DNA of 64,000 nucleotides from positions 1 through 64,000 of the forward strand of contig JACABE010000005.1 of NCBI GenBank assembly GCA_013377005.1, read 5' to 3'. The position numbers and the translations under genes are program-made. This DNA comes from Bacteroidota bacterium (lineage in GTDB: Bacteria; Bacteroidota; Bacteroidia; Bacteroidales; JACABE01). Each line of letters begins with the position of its first letter. Positions within the stretch are counted from its first letter, which is position 1. Shown piece by piece: positions 19,231 through 29,452 of this stretch. The notes beneath the pieces were generated by a model. That model was not told where the DNA came from and made no database searches. It saw only the letters and a program-made list of their open reading frames with translations.

Positions 19231-19250
19231 CACATTACTCGAAATGTAAG

Positions 19251-19290
19251 AAAAGCCGAAAAATTTAGTATAAAATTTTTCGGCTTTTCT
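19251..19290. terminator. Strong 16-bp terminator hairpin
   Basis: Positions 19251-19266 and 19273-19288 are perfect complements (core AAAAGCCGAAAAATTT) around a 6-base loop, with flanking A and T runs. It terminates the M16 protease gene and probably the converging lipoprotein gene. Confidence 0.9.
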
Positions 19291-19300
19291 TTTGCCAATA

Positions 19301-19816
19301 TCAGAGAATAATATCAGGAGTTCTGATTTTATTGCTTTTATGCAGTTGTCTATCGAAAATATAAGCTTCAAACTGCAAGGTATCTGAATGAAGATAAGGA
19401 AGCATTAATCCTACACCAATTGTAGTTGTTAACTCACCTTTCAATGATCCGTTAGCACTAACCGGTTCTATATAAGGAATTCTATATTTAAAAATGATTG
19501 TGTCGTTTTGTTGTGTTATTGTATTAAATAAAATAAAAGGTACATATTTCCCATTTATTCTTTCGTAAATATGTATATAAAAGTTATTGTAATAGTAACT
19601 TGAAGTATCAAAAGGTGGATAATTATCTGATTGCTTTAATCCAATATCTCCATCCCCATCGGTAAATTTAAAAACAAAATCACCATCTTGTGAACTTGAA
19701 TTATATAAAAATTCTTTGTACTCAATGGCAGGAATTACTGGATAATCCTTTTCTTTTTTACAAGAAAAAAGCAATGTAATAGCCATTAATACGACAAAAA
19801 AATATATCTTTGACAT
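19301..19816 (-). CDS. Putative lipoprotein
   Basis: A 171-residue protein with a lipoprotein signal peptide; the lipobox ends LLFSC with Cys19 followed by KKEKD. The mature part is rich in beta-strand-like segments and has an Asp/Gly-rich stretch (FKFTDGDGDIGL) like those in Bacteroidetes surface lipoproteins. I do not recognise a named family. Monocistronic, converging with the M16 protease gene. Confidence 0.75.
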   Translation of the reverse strand: MSKIYFFVVLMAITLLFSCKKEKDYPVIPAIEYKEFLYNSSSQDGDFVFKFTDGDGDIGLKQSDNYPPFDTSSYYYNNFYIHIYERINGKYVPFILFNTITQQNDTIIFKYRIPYIEPVSANGSLKGELTTTIGVGLMLPYLHSDTLQFEAYIFDRQLHKSNKIRTPDIIL

Positions 19817-19913
19817 TAATTTGAAATTTTCTGTTTTTATTCTGAGGGATGAAACAATAGGTTTAATGCTGTAAAATTACAAATTAATCAATTCAAACAA
19901 ACATAATAGTTGA

Positions 19914-20903
19914 ATGTTTTTCGACCAAATAACGGAAGCAATTTTTTCACAGCAATCTGTTTCAGCATTTAACGAAACAGCTATTGAATTATTCCATTTT
20001 CAATACAAAAATAATACAATTTATAAGCAGTTTGTCGATCTCAACCATATTAATCCGATTCAAGTAAAGACGATAGCTCAAATTCCTTTTTTGCCCATAG
20101 AATTTTTTAAAAGTCACAATGTAGTTTGTGGTGAAATAATACCAACAGATTTTTTTGAAAGCAGTGGCACAAGTGGAATGCAAAGGAGCAGGCATTATTT
20201 CAGATCTTTGGCTATTTATGAAGAAAGTTTTTTGAAAGGTTTTGCTCATTTTTATGGAAATATTGAGGATTATTGTCTCTTGGCCGTCCTACCTAATTAT
20301 TTGGAACAAAAGCATTCATCATTAATTTATATGATTACAAAACTTATTGAGAAAACCAATCATCCTGATAGTGGCTTTTATTTGAATGATTTAAAGAGTT
20401 TATCTGATAAATTAATGATATTAAAAAATACTAAGCAAAAGACAATTTTGTTTGGTGTTACTTATGCATTACTTGATTTGGCTGAAAAATATCCTCTTAG
20501 CATCCCTGATACAATTATATTTGAAACAGGTGGGATGAAAGGAAAACGCAAGGAAATGCTTAAAGAAGAATTGCATTCTATTTTACAGAAGGCTTTTAAT
20601 GTTGCTTTTATTCATGGAGAATATGGGATGACTGAGTTGTTCTCTCAGGCTTATTCAAAAGGAAAAGGAATATTTATGACACCACCCTGGATGAAGATAT
20701 TTATCAGAGATATCAATGATCATAAAACAATGCTAGACTTTAATAAAACGGGTGGGATTAATGTAATAGATTTGGCAAACATTTATTCATGTAGCTTTAT
20801 TGCAACCCAAGATTTAGGGAAACTACATGAAGATGTTAGCTTCGAGATCTTAGGAAGATTTGATCATAGTGATATTAGAGGATGTAATTTGATGATAGAA
20901 TAA
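19914..20903 (+). CDS. LuxE-like acyl-protein synthetase (ANL superfamily)
   Basis: A 329-residue protein of the LuxE/acyl-protein-synthetase family, common in Bacteroidetes next to LPS or O-antigen-type genes. Motifs include FESSGTSGMQRSRHYF (the phosphate-binding ESSGTSG loop), YGMTEL near residue 240, and the GRFDHSDIRGCN C-terminal segment. LuxE activates fatty acids as acyl-AMP; family members without a luciferase operon have unknown substrates. The next gene is on the opposite strand, and the two stop codons abut at 20903/20904. Confidence 0.82.
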   Translation: MFFDQITEAIFSQQSVSAFNETAIELFHFQYKNNTIYKQFVDLNHINPIQVKTIAQIPFLPIEFFKSHNVVCGEIIPTDFFESSGTSGMQRSRHYFRSLAIYEESFLKGFAHFYGNIEDYCLLAVLPNYLEQKHSSLIYMITKLIEKTNHPDSGFYLNDLKSLSDKLMILKNTKQKTILFGVTYALLDLAEKYPLSIPDTIIFETGGMKGKRKEMLKEELHSILQKAFNVAFIHGEYGMTELFSQAYSKGKGIFMTPPWMKIFIRDINDHKTMLDFNKTGGINVIDLANIYSCSFIATQDLGKLHEDVSFEILGRFDHSDIRGCNLMIE

Positions 20904-22007
20904 CTATATTATCACCAATTTCTTAGAATATGTATTTTTGTCAAGTTTGAATTTTATAAAATAAATGCCTTTAATCAGTTTTTCATTTAATACATTATAT
21001 GTTTGCTGATAAGAACCTTTTTCAATAAAACCTTTTTCAATAATTTTGACTTCTTTACCTGTTAAATCATAAAGTCTGATGTCAACTTCTGAGGATTTAT
21101 TCAGCGTATAAGAAATAGTGAATTTATTTATTGCAGGGTTTGGAAATACTTTTATAGTTTCACTTTCTGATACTGTTGATATTTTCTCAATCCCAACAGG
21201 TGTTAGATCTCTTACAGAATCAATATAGTTGATTGTAGTGGTAAATGCAGGTAAAACCCCAAAAGAAGTTTCAACGATTTCGAGTAAAGGAATTCCGTTG
21301 TTTTTGCCAACCCATTTGTATTCTGTAATATTTCTGATAACTGCTGGCATAGGGAAAGGTATAGTATCTAAACTTAAGCTATCTCTTTGATAGATTACTG
21401 ATTTCAATCTCAATACAGGAAATGTTCCATAAGGTGTTGTTAATGTTCCCCAACCATCCACTGTATTTTTACGCTTTTTTGTTTCATTAAAATAGCCTAT
21501 AGATGCTACATCAATAGTAGCAACTGAGCTTGAAGAATCAATATTTCCATAATTTAAAGGAAATTTATACAACCTATCTGCTGTGTTGTATTTTAATGGA
21601 AGTGGGATTCCATTTATTTGTGCTGCATAACCAACTAAATTGTAGGCACTACTTGAGTTTTTGTAGAAATTATATACATTGCTCATTTGAGCTACGCCTA
21701 AGTTTATATTTGCTTGTTTTAAAGCTTGGTCAGCACTTAAAATAAATGTTGGATAATAAAAAATAGATGTAGAAGAAACTGTAACAAAAGTATCAATACT
21801 TTGGCTAATAGGTGTAAGCGAAGAAAAATCCCAACTATAATTTGCTCCAGTAAGAGTATAATCTATACTTCCTGCAGTAAGAGCTGTACTTTTATTTATC
21901 ATATTGCCAGTAGAAGGCATATCTGTGTTTGTTACCGTAATCTGTTGTGAAATAGAAGTTAGATGAACATTAATGATAACCACCAAGAGAATAAATATTT
22001 TTTTCAT
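20904..22007 (-). CDS. Secreted protein with type IX sorting domain
   Basis: A 367-residue exported protein. The signal peptide covers about residues 1-20, and the C-terminal ~80 residues form a type-A sorting domain: VFPNPAINKFTISYTL, DIRLYDLTGKEVK and a terminal GIYFIKFKLDKNTYSKKLVII. The middle is not recognised but has repeated beta-strand-like segments. Such proteins are exported by the gldKLMN machinery in this window and are usually anchored at the surface. No enzyme motif is visible. Confidence 0.85.
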   Translation of the reverse strand: MKKIFILLVVIINVHLTSISQQITVTNTDMPSTGNMINKSTALTAGSIDYTLTGANYSWDFSSLTPISQSIDTFVTVSSTSIFYYPTFILSADQALKQANINLGVAQMSNVYNFYKNSSSAYNLVGYAAQINGIPLPLKYNTADRLYKFPLNYGNIDSSSSVATIDVASIGYFNETKKRKNTVDGWGTLTTPYGTFPVLRLKSVIYQRDSLSLDTIPFPMPAVIRNITEYKWVGKNNGIPLLEIVETSFGVLPAFTTTINYIDSVRDLTPVGIEKISTVSESETIKVFPNPAINKFTISYTLNKSSEVDIRLYDLTGKEVKIIEKGFIEKGSYQQTYNVLNEKLIKGIYFIKFKLDKNTYSKKLVII

Positions 22008-22258
22008 ATTCTTTCATATTAATTGTTAGACAAAAATAAGCTTATTTTGCTCAAGATTAGTATTATTAAGAAATTTTAACTCGAAAACTTAATTCATTGT
22101 ATATTTACATCAAATTTTGTGCCGAAGGATATTAATCTATTTTGCATCTATATAATATAAAAGATTGATAACTTCAAAAGGTATCTTTTCTTTTATCAAT
22201 AATTACTAAATTTACGCTTGATTTAAGTATTTTAATTAATTTATAGGATATCATCTAA

Positions 22259-22807
22259 ATGAATGAATCGGCAATATTTCGTGAACTGATGGAAGTATAC
22301 AAAGACAAGGTTGTAAATACTTGTTATGGTTTTCTTCATAGCCGAGAGGATGCTGAAGATGTTGCGCAGGAAGTCTTTTTAGAAGTTTATCTGTCATATC
22401 AACGTTTCAGAGGAGAATCAAGTATTGCTACCTGGATTTATCGCATTGCAGTGAATAAATCTCTGGATGTCTGCAGAAAACGGAATACCCAAAAAAGGAT
22501 TGCTTTCTTTAAAAAATTGATTCATATTGATCATATCAATACCAAAGAAATTGTACAGTACGAAGATGATGCATTGACAATGATGGAAAACAGGGAGCGA
22601 ACAAAAGTTTTGTATCAGGCATTGGATTTAATACCACAAAATCAACGCATCGCCATTACCCTTTCGAAGTTTGAAGATTTGTCGATGCGCGAAATTTCGA
22701 AGGTAATGGATACCAGCGAATCGGCAGTGGAATCTTTATTATCCCGAGCTAAAGTTTCTTTAAAAAAACAACTCGAAAATTATTATAGAAATAATGAAAA
22801 TGTTTGA
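22259..22807 (+). CDS. ECF RNA polymerase sigma factor
   Basis: A 182-residue extracytoplasmic-function sigma factor. Region 2 contains SREDAEDVAQEVFLEVY and the DNA-melting RVAVNKSLD-type stretch (TWIYRIAVNKSLDVCRKR); region 4 has LSMREISKVMDTSESAVESL, a helix-turn-helix. The following genes are an anti-sigma-like membrane protein, a CnrX-like periplasmic sensor and a Spy-like protein, the layout of the cnrYXH metal-response module. A start 14 bases before the sigma stop would overlap the next gene; the preferred start is at 22848. Confidence 0.93.
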   Translation: MNESAIFRELMEVYKDKVVNTCYGFLHSREDAEDVAQEVFLEVYLSYQRFRGESSIATWIYRIAVNKSLDVCRKRNTQKRIAFFKKLIHIDHINTKEIVQYEDDALTMMENRERTKVLYQALDLIPQNQRIAITLSKFEDLSMREISKVMDTSESAVESLLSRAKVSLKKQLENYYRNNENV

Positions 22808-22847
22808 AGGATATTGTAACATTTCACGTCAATATAAACATAAAGAT

Positions 22848-23171
22848 ATGAAAACACAAAATTACATACAAGAAGCAGAAGAAAGCATGATGTTGTTCGA
22901 GAAACCGGATAAAGTAAAAGCAAATCCATTTTTTGAAACTCGTCAGATGGCTTATATTGAAAAAAAATTACAATCAAAATCTGTTGTTTTTAATTTTCAG
23001 GCGATGCTCAAACCGATATTGATTGTATTTCTGATTGGTTTCAATGTAACAATTGTTTATTCTTATCTGCACAACTTACGTTTGTATAATGATACAAGAA
23101 CTATTGCCCTGATACAGCTTTCGGATAGCTATATGAGAAGCAGTGATTATTATTTATGTATTAAAAAATAA
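22848..23171 (+). CDS. Probable anti-sigma factor, single-span membrane protein
   Basis: A 107-residue protein of a kind often found downstream of Bacteroidetes ECF sigma factors. The N-terminal cytoplasmic segment has the NPFFETRQMAYIEKKL stretch seen in that family; one transmembrane helix follows at about residues 55-75, then about 30 periplasmic residues. The ATG at 22848 is chosen over one at 22794 that would overlap the sigma gene, because MKTQNYIQEAEES fits the family. By analogy with CnrY it would hold the sigma factor at the membrane. Direct evidence of binding is not in the sequence. Confidence 0.75.
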   Translation: MKTQNYIQEAEESMMLFEKPDKVKANPFFETRQMAYIEKKLQSKSVVFNFQAMLKPILIVFLIGFNVTIVYSYLHNLRLYNDTRTIALIQLSDSYMRSSDYYLCIKK

Positions 23172-23182
23172 AAGGAGGATTT

Positions 23183-23662
23183 ATGAATTATTTTAAAGAA
23201 AAGAAATTTGCATTCTGGGCCATTGTTATTTTGGTTGTTTTAAATGTAGCTACTCTTAGTATGATATGGCTGCACAAACCACCACGCCCCTTTCCACCAC
23301 CGCCCCGTTCGGAAAAACTAATCCCTGACTTTGTAATCGCAGAATTAAAATTAAATGCAACTCAACAAATGGCATTTAATGAAAGCGAACAGCAGCAAAT
23401 GCGTAAAATTACACCCTTACTCGATAGTTTGCATCAATATAAACAACAGCTTTTTCTGTCAGCTTTCGAAAATAGCACAGATACTGCCAATATGAAAATC
23501 ATGATTCATCAGATTGGCTTGTTGGCAGAGAAAATTGATTTATATACTTTTTATCATGTCATTGAATTGGGAAACATCTGCAATGTAGAACAAAAACAAA
23601 TGCTGAAAGATCTCTTTATGGACATGGGTAAACTCAGACGAGGAGAACGAAAAGGGGAATGA
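23183..23662 (+). CDS. CnrX-like periplasmic metal/stress sensor (Spy/CpxP-related)
   Basis: A 159-residue protein with one N-terminal membrane anchor (residues about 10-30), a Pro-rich linker (PPRPFPPPPR) and a helical periplasmic domain with the ATQQMAFNESEQQQMR helix that corresponds to the LTxxQ motif of Spy/CpxP/CnrX proteins. In the cnr system CnrX senses nickel or cobalt and releases CnrH through CnrY. The message has an unusually strong Shine-Dalgarno site, AAAGGAGG at 23171-23178, overlapping the stop of the preceding gene. Metal ligands cannot be assigned: no His-rich or Met-rich cluster is conserved. Confidence 0.75.
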   Translation: MNYFKEKKFAFWAIVILVVLNVATLSMIWLHKPPRPFPPPPRSEKLIPDFVIAELKLNATQQMAFNESEQQQMRKITPLLDSLHQYKQQLFLSAFENSTDTANMKIMIHQIGLLAEKIDLYTFYHVIELGNICNVEQKQMLKDLFMDMGKLRRGERKGE

Positions 23663-23962
23663 ACGCATGCCTATAGAGGGTTTTTGAATTATTAATTGTT
23701 AATTTTAATTTTAAATGAGAAGTAAATGGAAGAACGAAGGCAATATAACAAATTCAATTTTAAATTGTCCGTAGAACATAAACATTTAAAATAAAGAATA
23801 AGAAGTTAATCCCCTAAGGAAAATATTGAAATATAATCCAATATTTCTATTGATATTGATCTTATACGAATAAAATTCCTTACCTAAAAGATATTGTCTA
23901 AAAGGACAAAATATATTTAACAGAACATAAAAATATTAATAAACATTTTAATTATAAAACAT
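23663..23962. other. 300-base gap without a gene
   Basis: AT-rich untranslated sequence between the CnrX-like and Spy-like genes. An imperfect inverted pair (ATATTGTC ... GACAAAATAT, about 23891-23913) lies 50-70 bases before the Spy-like ATG and could be a promoter or operator element. I see no RNA gene. Confidence 0.5.
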
Positions 23963-24436
23963 ATGAAAACAAAACAAATCTTAGCAATCATCGTGCTTTT
24001 TGTAATGGGCTTGCAGCTCTCATTAAATGCCCAGGAAAATAAAACAAAACCTGAACAACCCTGGCTTCAAAATCAACCTCAGGGGGAATTTAAAAACCAT
24101 TTACCTAATCCTCCACCTCCAGTACTTCCCGGTATCCCGAACCTAAATAAAGAACAATCGGAAAGTATTCATAAGCTTCAGATAACTCTAGCCATTGCAA
24201 AATTACCACTTGAAAACAATATCAGGGAAAAAGAAGCCAAGTTGCTGACCCTTTCTACGTTAAAAACACCTGATATGAAAGAAATTGAAAAACAAATCGA
24301 TGAAATAGGGTTTGTTAAAATTCAACTGGCCAAAATGCAGGCTGCCCATGATCTGGACATTCGGAAAATACTGGACGATGAACAAAGAATGATTTTTGAT
24401 AAAAGACCTCCAATGCTTGAACCAAGACCCTTCTAA
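23963..24436 (+). CDS. Spy/CpxP-like periplasmic protein
   Basis: A 157-residue secreted protein with a cleavable signal peptide (ending near LSLNAQEN), a Pro-rich segment, and a helical domain with LNKEQSESIHKLQ, which follows the LTxxQ pattern. Such proteins act as periplasmic chaperones or stress sensors. It is separated by 300 bases from the ECF cluster and may be its regulon target with its own promoter. It ends at a GC-rich terminator. Confidence 0.78.
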   Translation: MKTKQILAIIVLFVMGLQLSLNAQENKTKPEQPWLQNQPQGEFKNHLPNPPPPVLPGIPNLNKEQSESIHKLQITLAIAKLPLENNIREKEAKLLTLSTLKTPDMKEIEKQIDEIGFVKIQLAKMQAAHDLDIRKILDDEQRMIFDKRPPMLEPRPF

Positions 24437-24492
24437 TTATAACAGATTAAAAACTTTACTAACGTTTAATAATTCACAAGTTTAACAAATAT

Positions 24493-24530
24493 AAAGCGGA
24501 GTTATTTTTTCGAATAGCTCCGCTTTTGTA
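24493..24530 (+). terminator. Terminator after the Spy-like gene
   Basis: AAAGCGGAGTTATT (24493-24506) pairs with AATAGCTCCGCTTT (24513-24526) with one G-U pair, followed by a short T-rich stretch. Confidence 0.85.
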
Positions 24531-24579
24531 TTTTATTTTTATTAATATTACTTTTAAAACTTGATTTAAATAGTTGATA

Positions 24580-25077
24580 TTAATTGTTTAAAGTAATTAT
24601 TAGAATAATAAAATATATAAGAAAATAAGTATTTGTATATTCTAAGTCTGCTTTAGTAATTTCACGATTTCTTGATTTTATAAAATCACCTATATCATTA
24701 TATTTTTGTTTAAAAATAGGCTCTTCCTTGTTAATTAAGTAAAAAAGCCCTCTTATAATATGAAAATATGAAAAAAGAATAAATAAATTTAAAGCTATTT
24801 TCTTTTCTGATAATAATCTTAATTTAGAATAATGATCAATGTAATAAATTAAAACAACAATTACGAGCCAAAAAAGAAAATTTATAATTTTAGAAAAATC
24901 GATATATAAATAATTTGGCCAAGTTGGAATTACAGGGAGTCCAAATCGAATAAAAACAATTATGCAAGACAAATAGTAAAGTTGCTTTGGTAGTATATCT
25001 GGTAAGAATAAGAAAAGTAATAAAATAATAATAAATGGGATAGTATTAAGCAATTCAATTTTTGTAGGTTTCCTCAT
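24580..25077 (-). CDS. Hypothetical four-helix membrane protein
   Basis: A 165-residue protein with four to five hydrophobic helices (near residues 12-30, 35-50, 64-82, 93-113 and 150-163). I recognise no family. It starts 15 bases after the stop of the nucleoid-associated protein gene on the same strand and may be co-transcribed with it. Base composition is more AT-rich than the neighbours, which may mean recent acquisition. Confidence 0.6.
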   Translation of the reverse strand: MRKPTKIELLNTIPFIIILLLFLFLPDILPKQLYYLSCIIVFIRFGLPVIPTWPNYLYIDFSKIINFLFWLVIVVLIYYIDHYSKLRLLSEKKIALNLFILFSYFHIIRGLFYLINKEEPIFKQKYNDIGDFIKSRNREITKADLEYTNTYFLIYFIILIITLNN

Positions 25078-25092
25078 AAAAAATTAAAATAA

Positions 25093-26136
25093 TTATAGTT
25101 CTTCCTTGTAAAATAATTTGTAAAAATGCATGCCAGTGTTTTCATCAAAGCCTTTTTCTATCATTTCACGTTTACCATGTATATAAATATGAAAATTTTT
25201 ATCTAGTTTAATAACACTTTTCATAACCCGGCTTTGCTTTTTTACAGCTGTTTCTGAAATATCGAAATCATCGGCAATCTTGATTTCGTTTTCGTTTTCA
25301 TAATTTTGCTTGTATTGTTTGAAAGTTTCGATAATCTGTGGATGTTTCATTACATTCTCAGCAAAATTGTCAAGGCTAAATGTTTCATTTTCTTTAAAAA
25401 ACTGTAAGCTTTGGTTGAGCATATCGGCTTGGTCTGCTTTGGTAACATCGTACTCTTTCGGTAAGCTTTCAACTACAAAATTTTTGCATAGATTTAATGC
25501 ATTTTGGGTGTGATGATATTCATCTTCGCGGGTTTTAACATGCAAAAAATTATCAATCCAGTATTGAGCTTCGCTTCCTTTGCTGAGGTTGTCAACTAAA
25601 GCAACTACATAGCCTTTTTCTGCTTCGGTATTAAATATCAGACAACCTTTTTCTAATTTATTAATATTAATACCTGTTTCGCTATCAATTTTAAAACCAT
25701 CGCTACTTGGATATACTTTTAAATAAGTATCTCGGGTTTCTGATTTAAAAATCCCTATAGCATCCATGTTTTCGCCATCCAACATACAATCTTTAAAATA
25801 AGTAACATAGATTTCGCCATTTTTTATTTTTGGATGTACCGATTGTTCGTACAAATGCTTGGCAATATTTACCGACTGATTGAATAATTCCTGATTATCA
25901 GTAAAAATAGCACTTACATAGCTGTAAATTTCATTCAGTTTAATATCAGTATCATGGTATAGATTGAAATATTCATTCTGTTTGAATGGTGAGAAAAAAT
26001 ACTTGAGCAATAAGTTGTTAATTTCATCATCAGTTATAATAGGCGATTTGGAAAAGCGAATACCTTCTTCATTTAATTTATTACCAATTTTATGTAAAAT
26101 GGTATTTTCCAGTTTTGCAAAATCAGAATTTATCAT
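25093..26136 (-). CDS. 37-kDa nucleoid-associated protein (YejK/NdpA family)
   Basis: A 347-residue protein of the nucleoid-associated NdpA family. Supporting segments are FAKLENTILHKIGNKLNEEG, ITDDEINNLLLKYFFSPF, YVTYFKDCMLDGE, GIFKSETR, and the C-terminal YKQNYENENEIKIADDFDIS. The family binds DNA loosely and is found in the nucleoid; its role is not settled, though a subset sits in defence islands. The ATG at 26136 (MINSDFAKLEN) gives the family-like N-terminus; one at 26148 adds four residues. Confidence 0.85.
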   Translation of the reverse strand: MINSDFAKLENTILHKIGNKLNEEGIRFSKSPIITDDEINNLLLKYFFSPFKQNEYFNLYHDTDIKLNEIYSYVSAIFTDNQELFNQSVNIAKHLYEQSVHPKIKNGEIYVTYFKDCMLDGENMDAIGIFKSETRDTYLKVYPSSDGFKIDSETGININKLEKGCLIFNTEAEKGYVVALVDNLSKGSEAQYWIDNFLHVKTREDEYHHTQNALNLCKNFVVESLPKEYDVTKADQADMLNQSLQFFKENETFSLDNFAENVMKHPQIIETFKQYKQNYENENEIKIADDFDISETAVKKQSRVMKSVIKLDKNFHIYIHGKREMIEKGFDENTGMHFYKLFYKEEL

Positions 26137-26187
26137 AAATATATACATTTTTTGAGGGATGTAAAATTACATTTTTTAGCTTTAAAT

Positions 26188-26219
26188 AAAAAATCCTGTC
26201 AGGTTTTGACAGGATTTTT
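26188..26219 (-). terminator. Terminator of the groESL transcript
   Basis: AAAATCCTGTCA and TGACAGGATTTT pair around a short loop (GGTTT), with U-runs on both strands. It sits between groL (stop at 26284) and the nucleoid-associated protein gene, both on the minus strand. The CCTGTCAGG-type core resembles the REP-like palindrome at 40207-40239. Confidence 0.85.
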
Positions 26220-26283
26220 ATGTTGTGTTTTAAAGATTTTAGTTTACTTTATAAACTTTCAATGTTATAACTTTACAAATGGA

Positions 26284-27942
<1,659 letters not shown>

Positions 27943-27959
27943 TTAATAATTCTTGTTGA

Positions 27960-28238
27960 TTAAACGATAGCGTAAATATCAGCTTCTTTCATAATAAGAT
28001 ATTCTTTTCCCTCGTAGGTGATTTCTGTTCCTGCATATTTACCATATAAAACATTGTCGCCAACTTTAACGGTCATGGGTTCATCTTTTTTTCCGTTGCC
28101 AACAGCAACAATAATACCTTTTTGTGGTTTTTCTTTTGCTGTGTCAGGAATAATAATTCCACCTGATGTTTTCATTTCAGCAGCAGCAGGCTCTATAATA
28201 ACTCTGTCTGCTAATGGTTTAATGTTTAATTTTGACAT
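27960..28238 (-). CDS. groS: Co-chaperonin GroES
   Basis: The 92-residue lid protein for GroEL. Motifs: [33 protein letters not shown] (mobile loop), [15 protein letters not shown] and [13 protein letters not shown]. Forms an operon with groL. Upstream, a -24/-12-like element (TGGCA-N6-ATGATA) and a palindrome lie at 28300-28351. Confidence 0.98.
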   Translation of the reverse strand: MSKLNIKPLADRVIIEPAAAEMKTSGGIIIPDTAKEKPQKGIIVAVGNGKKDEPMTVKVGDNVLYGKYAGTEITYEGKEYLIMKEADIYAIV

Positions 28239-28299
28239 AATACTTAATGATTATTTGTTATACAATATGTTTTTATTTTTTTATTTGTCTGAATGCTAT

Positions 28300-28351
28300 T
28301 ATCATTTTCTGTGCCATTCTGCTTTTAATCGAAAAACATGACAAAATGTCT
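28300..28351 (-). promoter_or_regulatory. Shared palindrome and -24/-12-like element upstream of groES
   Basis: On the minus strand AGACATTTTGTCA (28351 to 28339; 12 of 13 bases match the palindrome TGACATTTTGTCA) is followed by TGGCA (28316-28312), a 6-base spacer and ATGATA (28305-28300). Palindrome centre to TGGCA is 29 bases. The same pair occurs before htpG with a distance of 19. The TGGCA-N6-xTGATA element resembles a sigma54 promoter but has GA where sigma54 has GC. Confidence 0.6.
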
Positions 28352-28371
28352 GTTTTCTGGAGTTTTTGTTC

Positions 28372-28407
28372 AAAAAAAATGTCAGAAATGTAATACACTC
28401 TGACACT
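28372..28407 (-). terminator. Terminator after secG
   Basis: On the minus strand GTGTCAGA (28407-28400 side) pairs with TCTGACA (28386-28380), followed by eight T residues. It would end the sigma54 activator-lptE-TPR-secG transcript ahead of the groES promoter. Confidence 0.7.
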
Positions 28408-28429
28408 TTAATTGTATTTTTTGTATTTT

Positions 28430-28792
28430 TTATTTAACAGGAGCTTCGCCTGAAGGTTTTTCTTGAGCAGGTTTTTGCTGAGCCGGTGCCTGAGTTGCTG
28501 CATTGATAGGTGCTGTTGCATTTTCAGTAGACAATTCTGTTTTTAAAGTACCTTCCTGATTGTTGCGAGGAATAGCAAAAACAGAAACTAAACTTAAGAA
28601 AAGTAATACTACAGCTAATGTCCAAGTTGCTTTTTCCAAAAAATCGGCTGTTTTTCTAACACCCATAATTTGATTAGACGAGGCGAAACTAGATGCTAAA
28701 CCACCACCTTTTGAATTTTGAACCAAAACTATTAAGCCTATTAAGATACAAGTAATAAGTATCAATACTGAGATAAAAACATATAGTCCCAT
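28430..28792 (-). CDS. secG: Preprotein translocase subunit SecG
   Basis: A 120-residue membrane protein of the SecYEG channel, with two transmembrane helices (about residues 3-23 and 55-75) and the family motif QNSKGGGLASSFASSNQIMGVRK read as shorter blocks between them. The Ala/Pro/Gln-rich C-terminal tail is usual in Bacteroidetes. It is the last gene of the sigma54 activator-lptE-TPR-secG operon, ahead of groES-groEL, an order I know to be conserved in the phylum. Confidence 0.93.
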   Translation of the reverse strand: MGLYVFISVLILITCILIGLIVLVQNSKGGGLASSFASSNQIMGVRKTADFLEKATWTLAVVLLFLSLVSVFAIPRNNQEGTLKTELSTENATAPINAATQAPAQQKPAQEKPSGEAPVK

Positions 28793-28804
28793 TATATTTA
28801 TTTT

Positions 28805-29431
28805 TTATTGTTGATTACTAATATTTTTCAAAAATTTTATTCGGCTTGCAAAGAAACTACTTTTTTCGGGATTTTCCAAACTTAATTTTTCATAAATTTT
28901 TATTGCCTTTTTGTAATACCCCTGTTTTTCATATACAATAGCAAGCGTTTCACTTACAATATCATCATTTTCGACAAGACTATTTTTTTCAATATCAGAA
29001 GAAAATTCTTTATTGGGAAGTGGCGTATTGATTTTAGGTTTCTCTTTTAAAAATTTATCAATAATTATTTCTTTTTCAGAGTTATAAACTGTTGCGGAAA
29101 CTTCTTCGTTAGCTTCAATAATGTCATTAATAATTATTTCAGCAACAATTTCTTCTGAATTTGCTTGGGTTGTTATTTCTTTTTTTATACCGGAGGCTGA
29201 AAACGAGTTAATTGTTTTTTTTAGTATTTTACGACTAGGTATACATATTGCTGCAACTGACAGTTGTTTTTCGAAATCACTACTTTGAATTTGTTGCAAA
29301 TTTAAAGCTAAAAGTATTTGTAAACCTTGGCAAAAAGGGTATTTTGATGTTAGTTCAGTAATCTTTGGAATACTATTATTGCTTAATTTTCCCGGAAATT
29401 GCAAATATAGGATGTAATCATTTGGAGTCAT
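28805..29431 (-). CDS. TPR-like hypothetical protein in the lptE-secG operon
   Basis: A 208-residue protein, soluble by appearance, that begins [20 protein letters not shown] and ends with one clear TPR-like repeat ([23 protein letters not shown]). The central part is acidic and Ile-rich, with little predicted structure. Bacteroidetes carry such a protein consistently between lptE and secG; its function is unknown. It is separated from its neighbours by 12 and 21 bases. Confidence 0.75.
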   Translation of the reverse strand: MTPNDYILYLQFPGKLSNNSIPKITELTSKYPFCQGLQILLALNLQQIQSSDFEKQLSVAAICIPSRKILKKTINSFSASGIKKEITTQANSEEIVAEIIINDIIEANEEVSATVYNSEKEIIIDKFLKEKPKINTPLPNKEFSSDIEKNSLVENDDIVSETLAIVYEKQGYYKKAIKIYEKLSLENPEKSSFFASRIKFLKNISNQQ

Positions 29432-29452
29432 AATAAAACTTTTAAATATTAA

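Noticed and set aside
28339-28351. CIRCE (HrcA) operator upstream of groES
   Set aside because: CIRCE is TTAGCACTC-N9-GAGTGCTAA; no such inverted repeat is present. The palindrome found is different.
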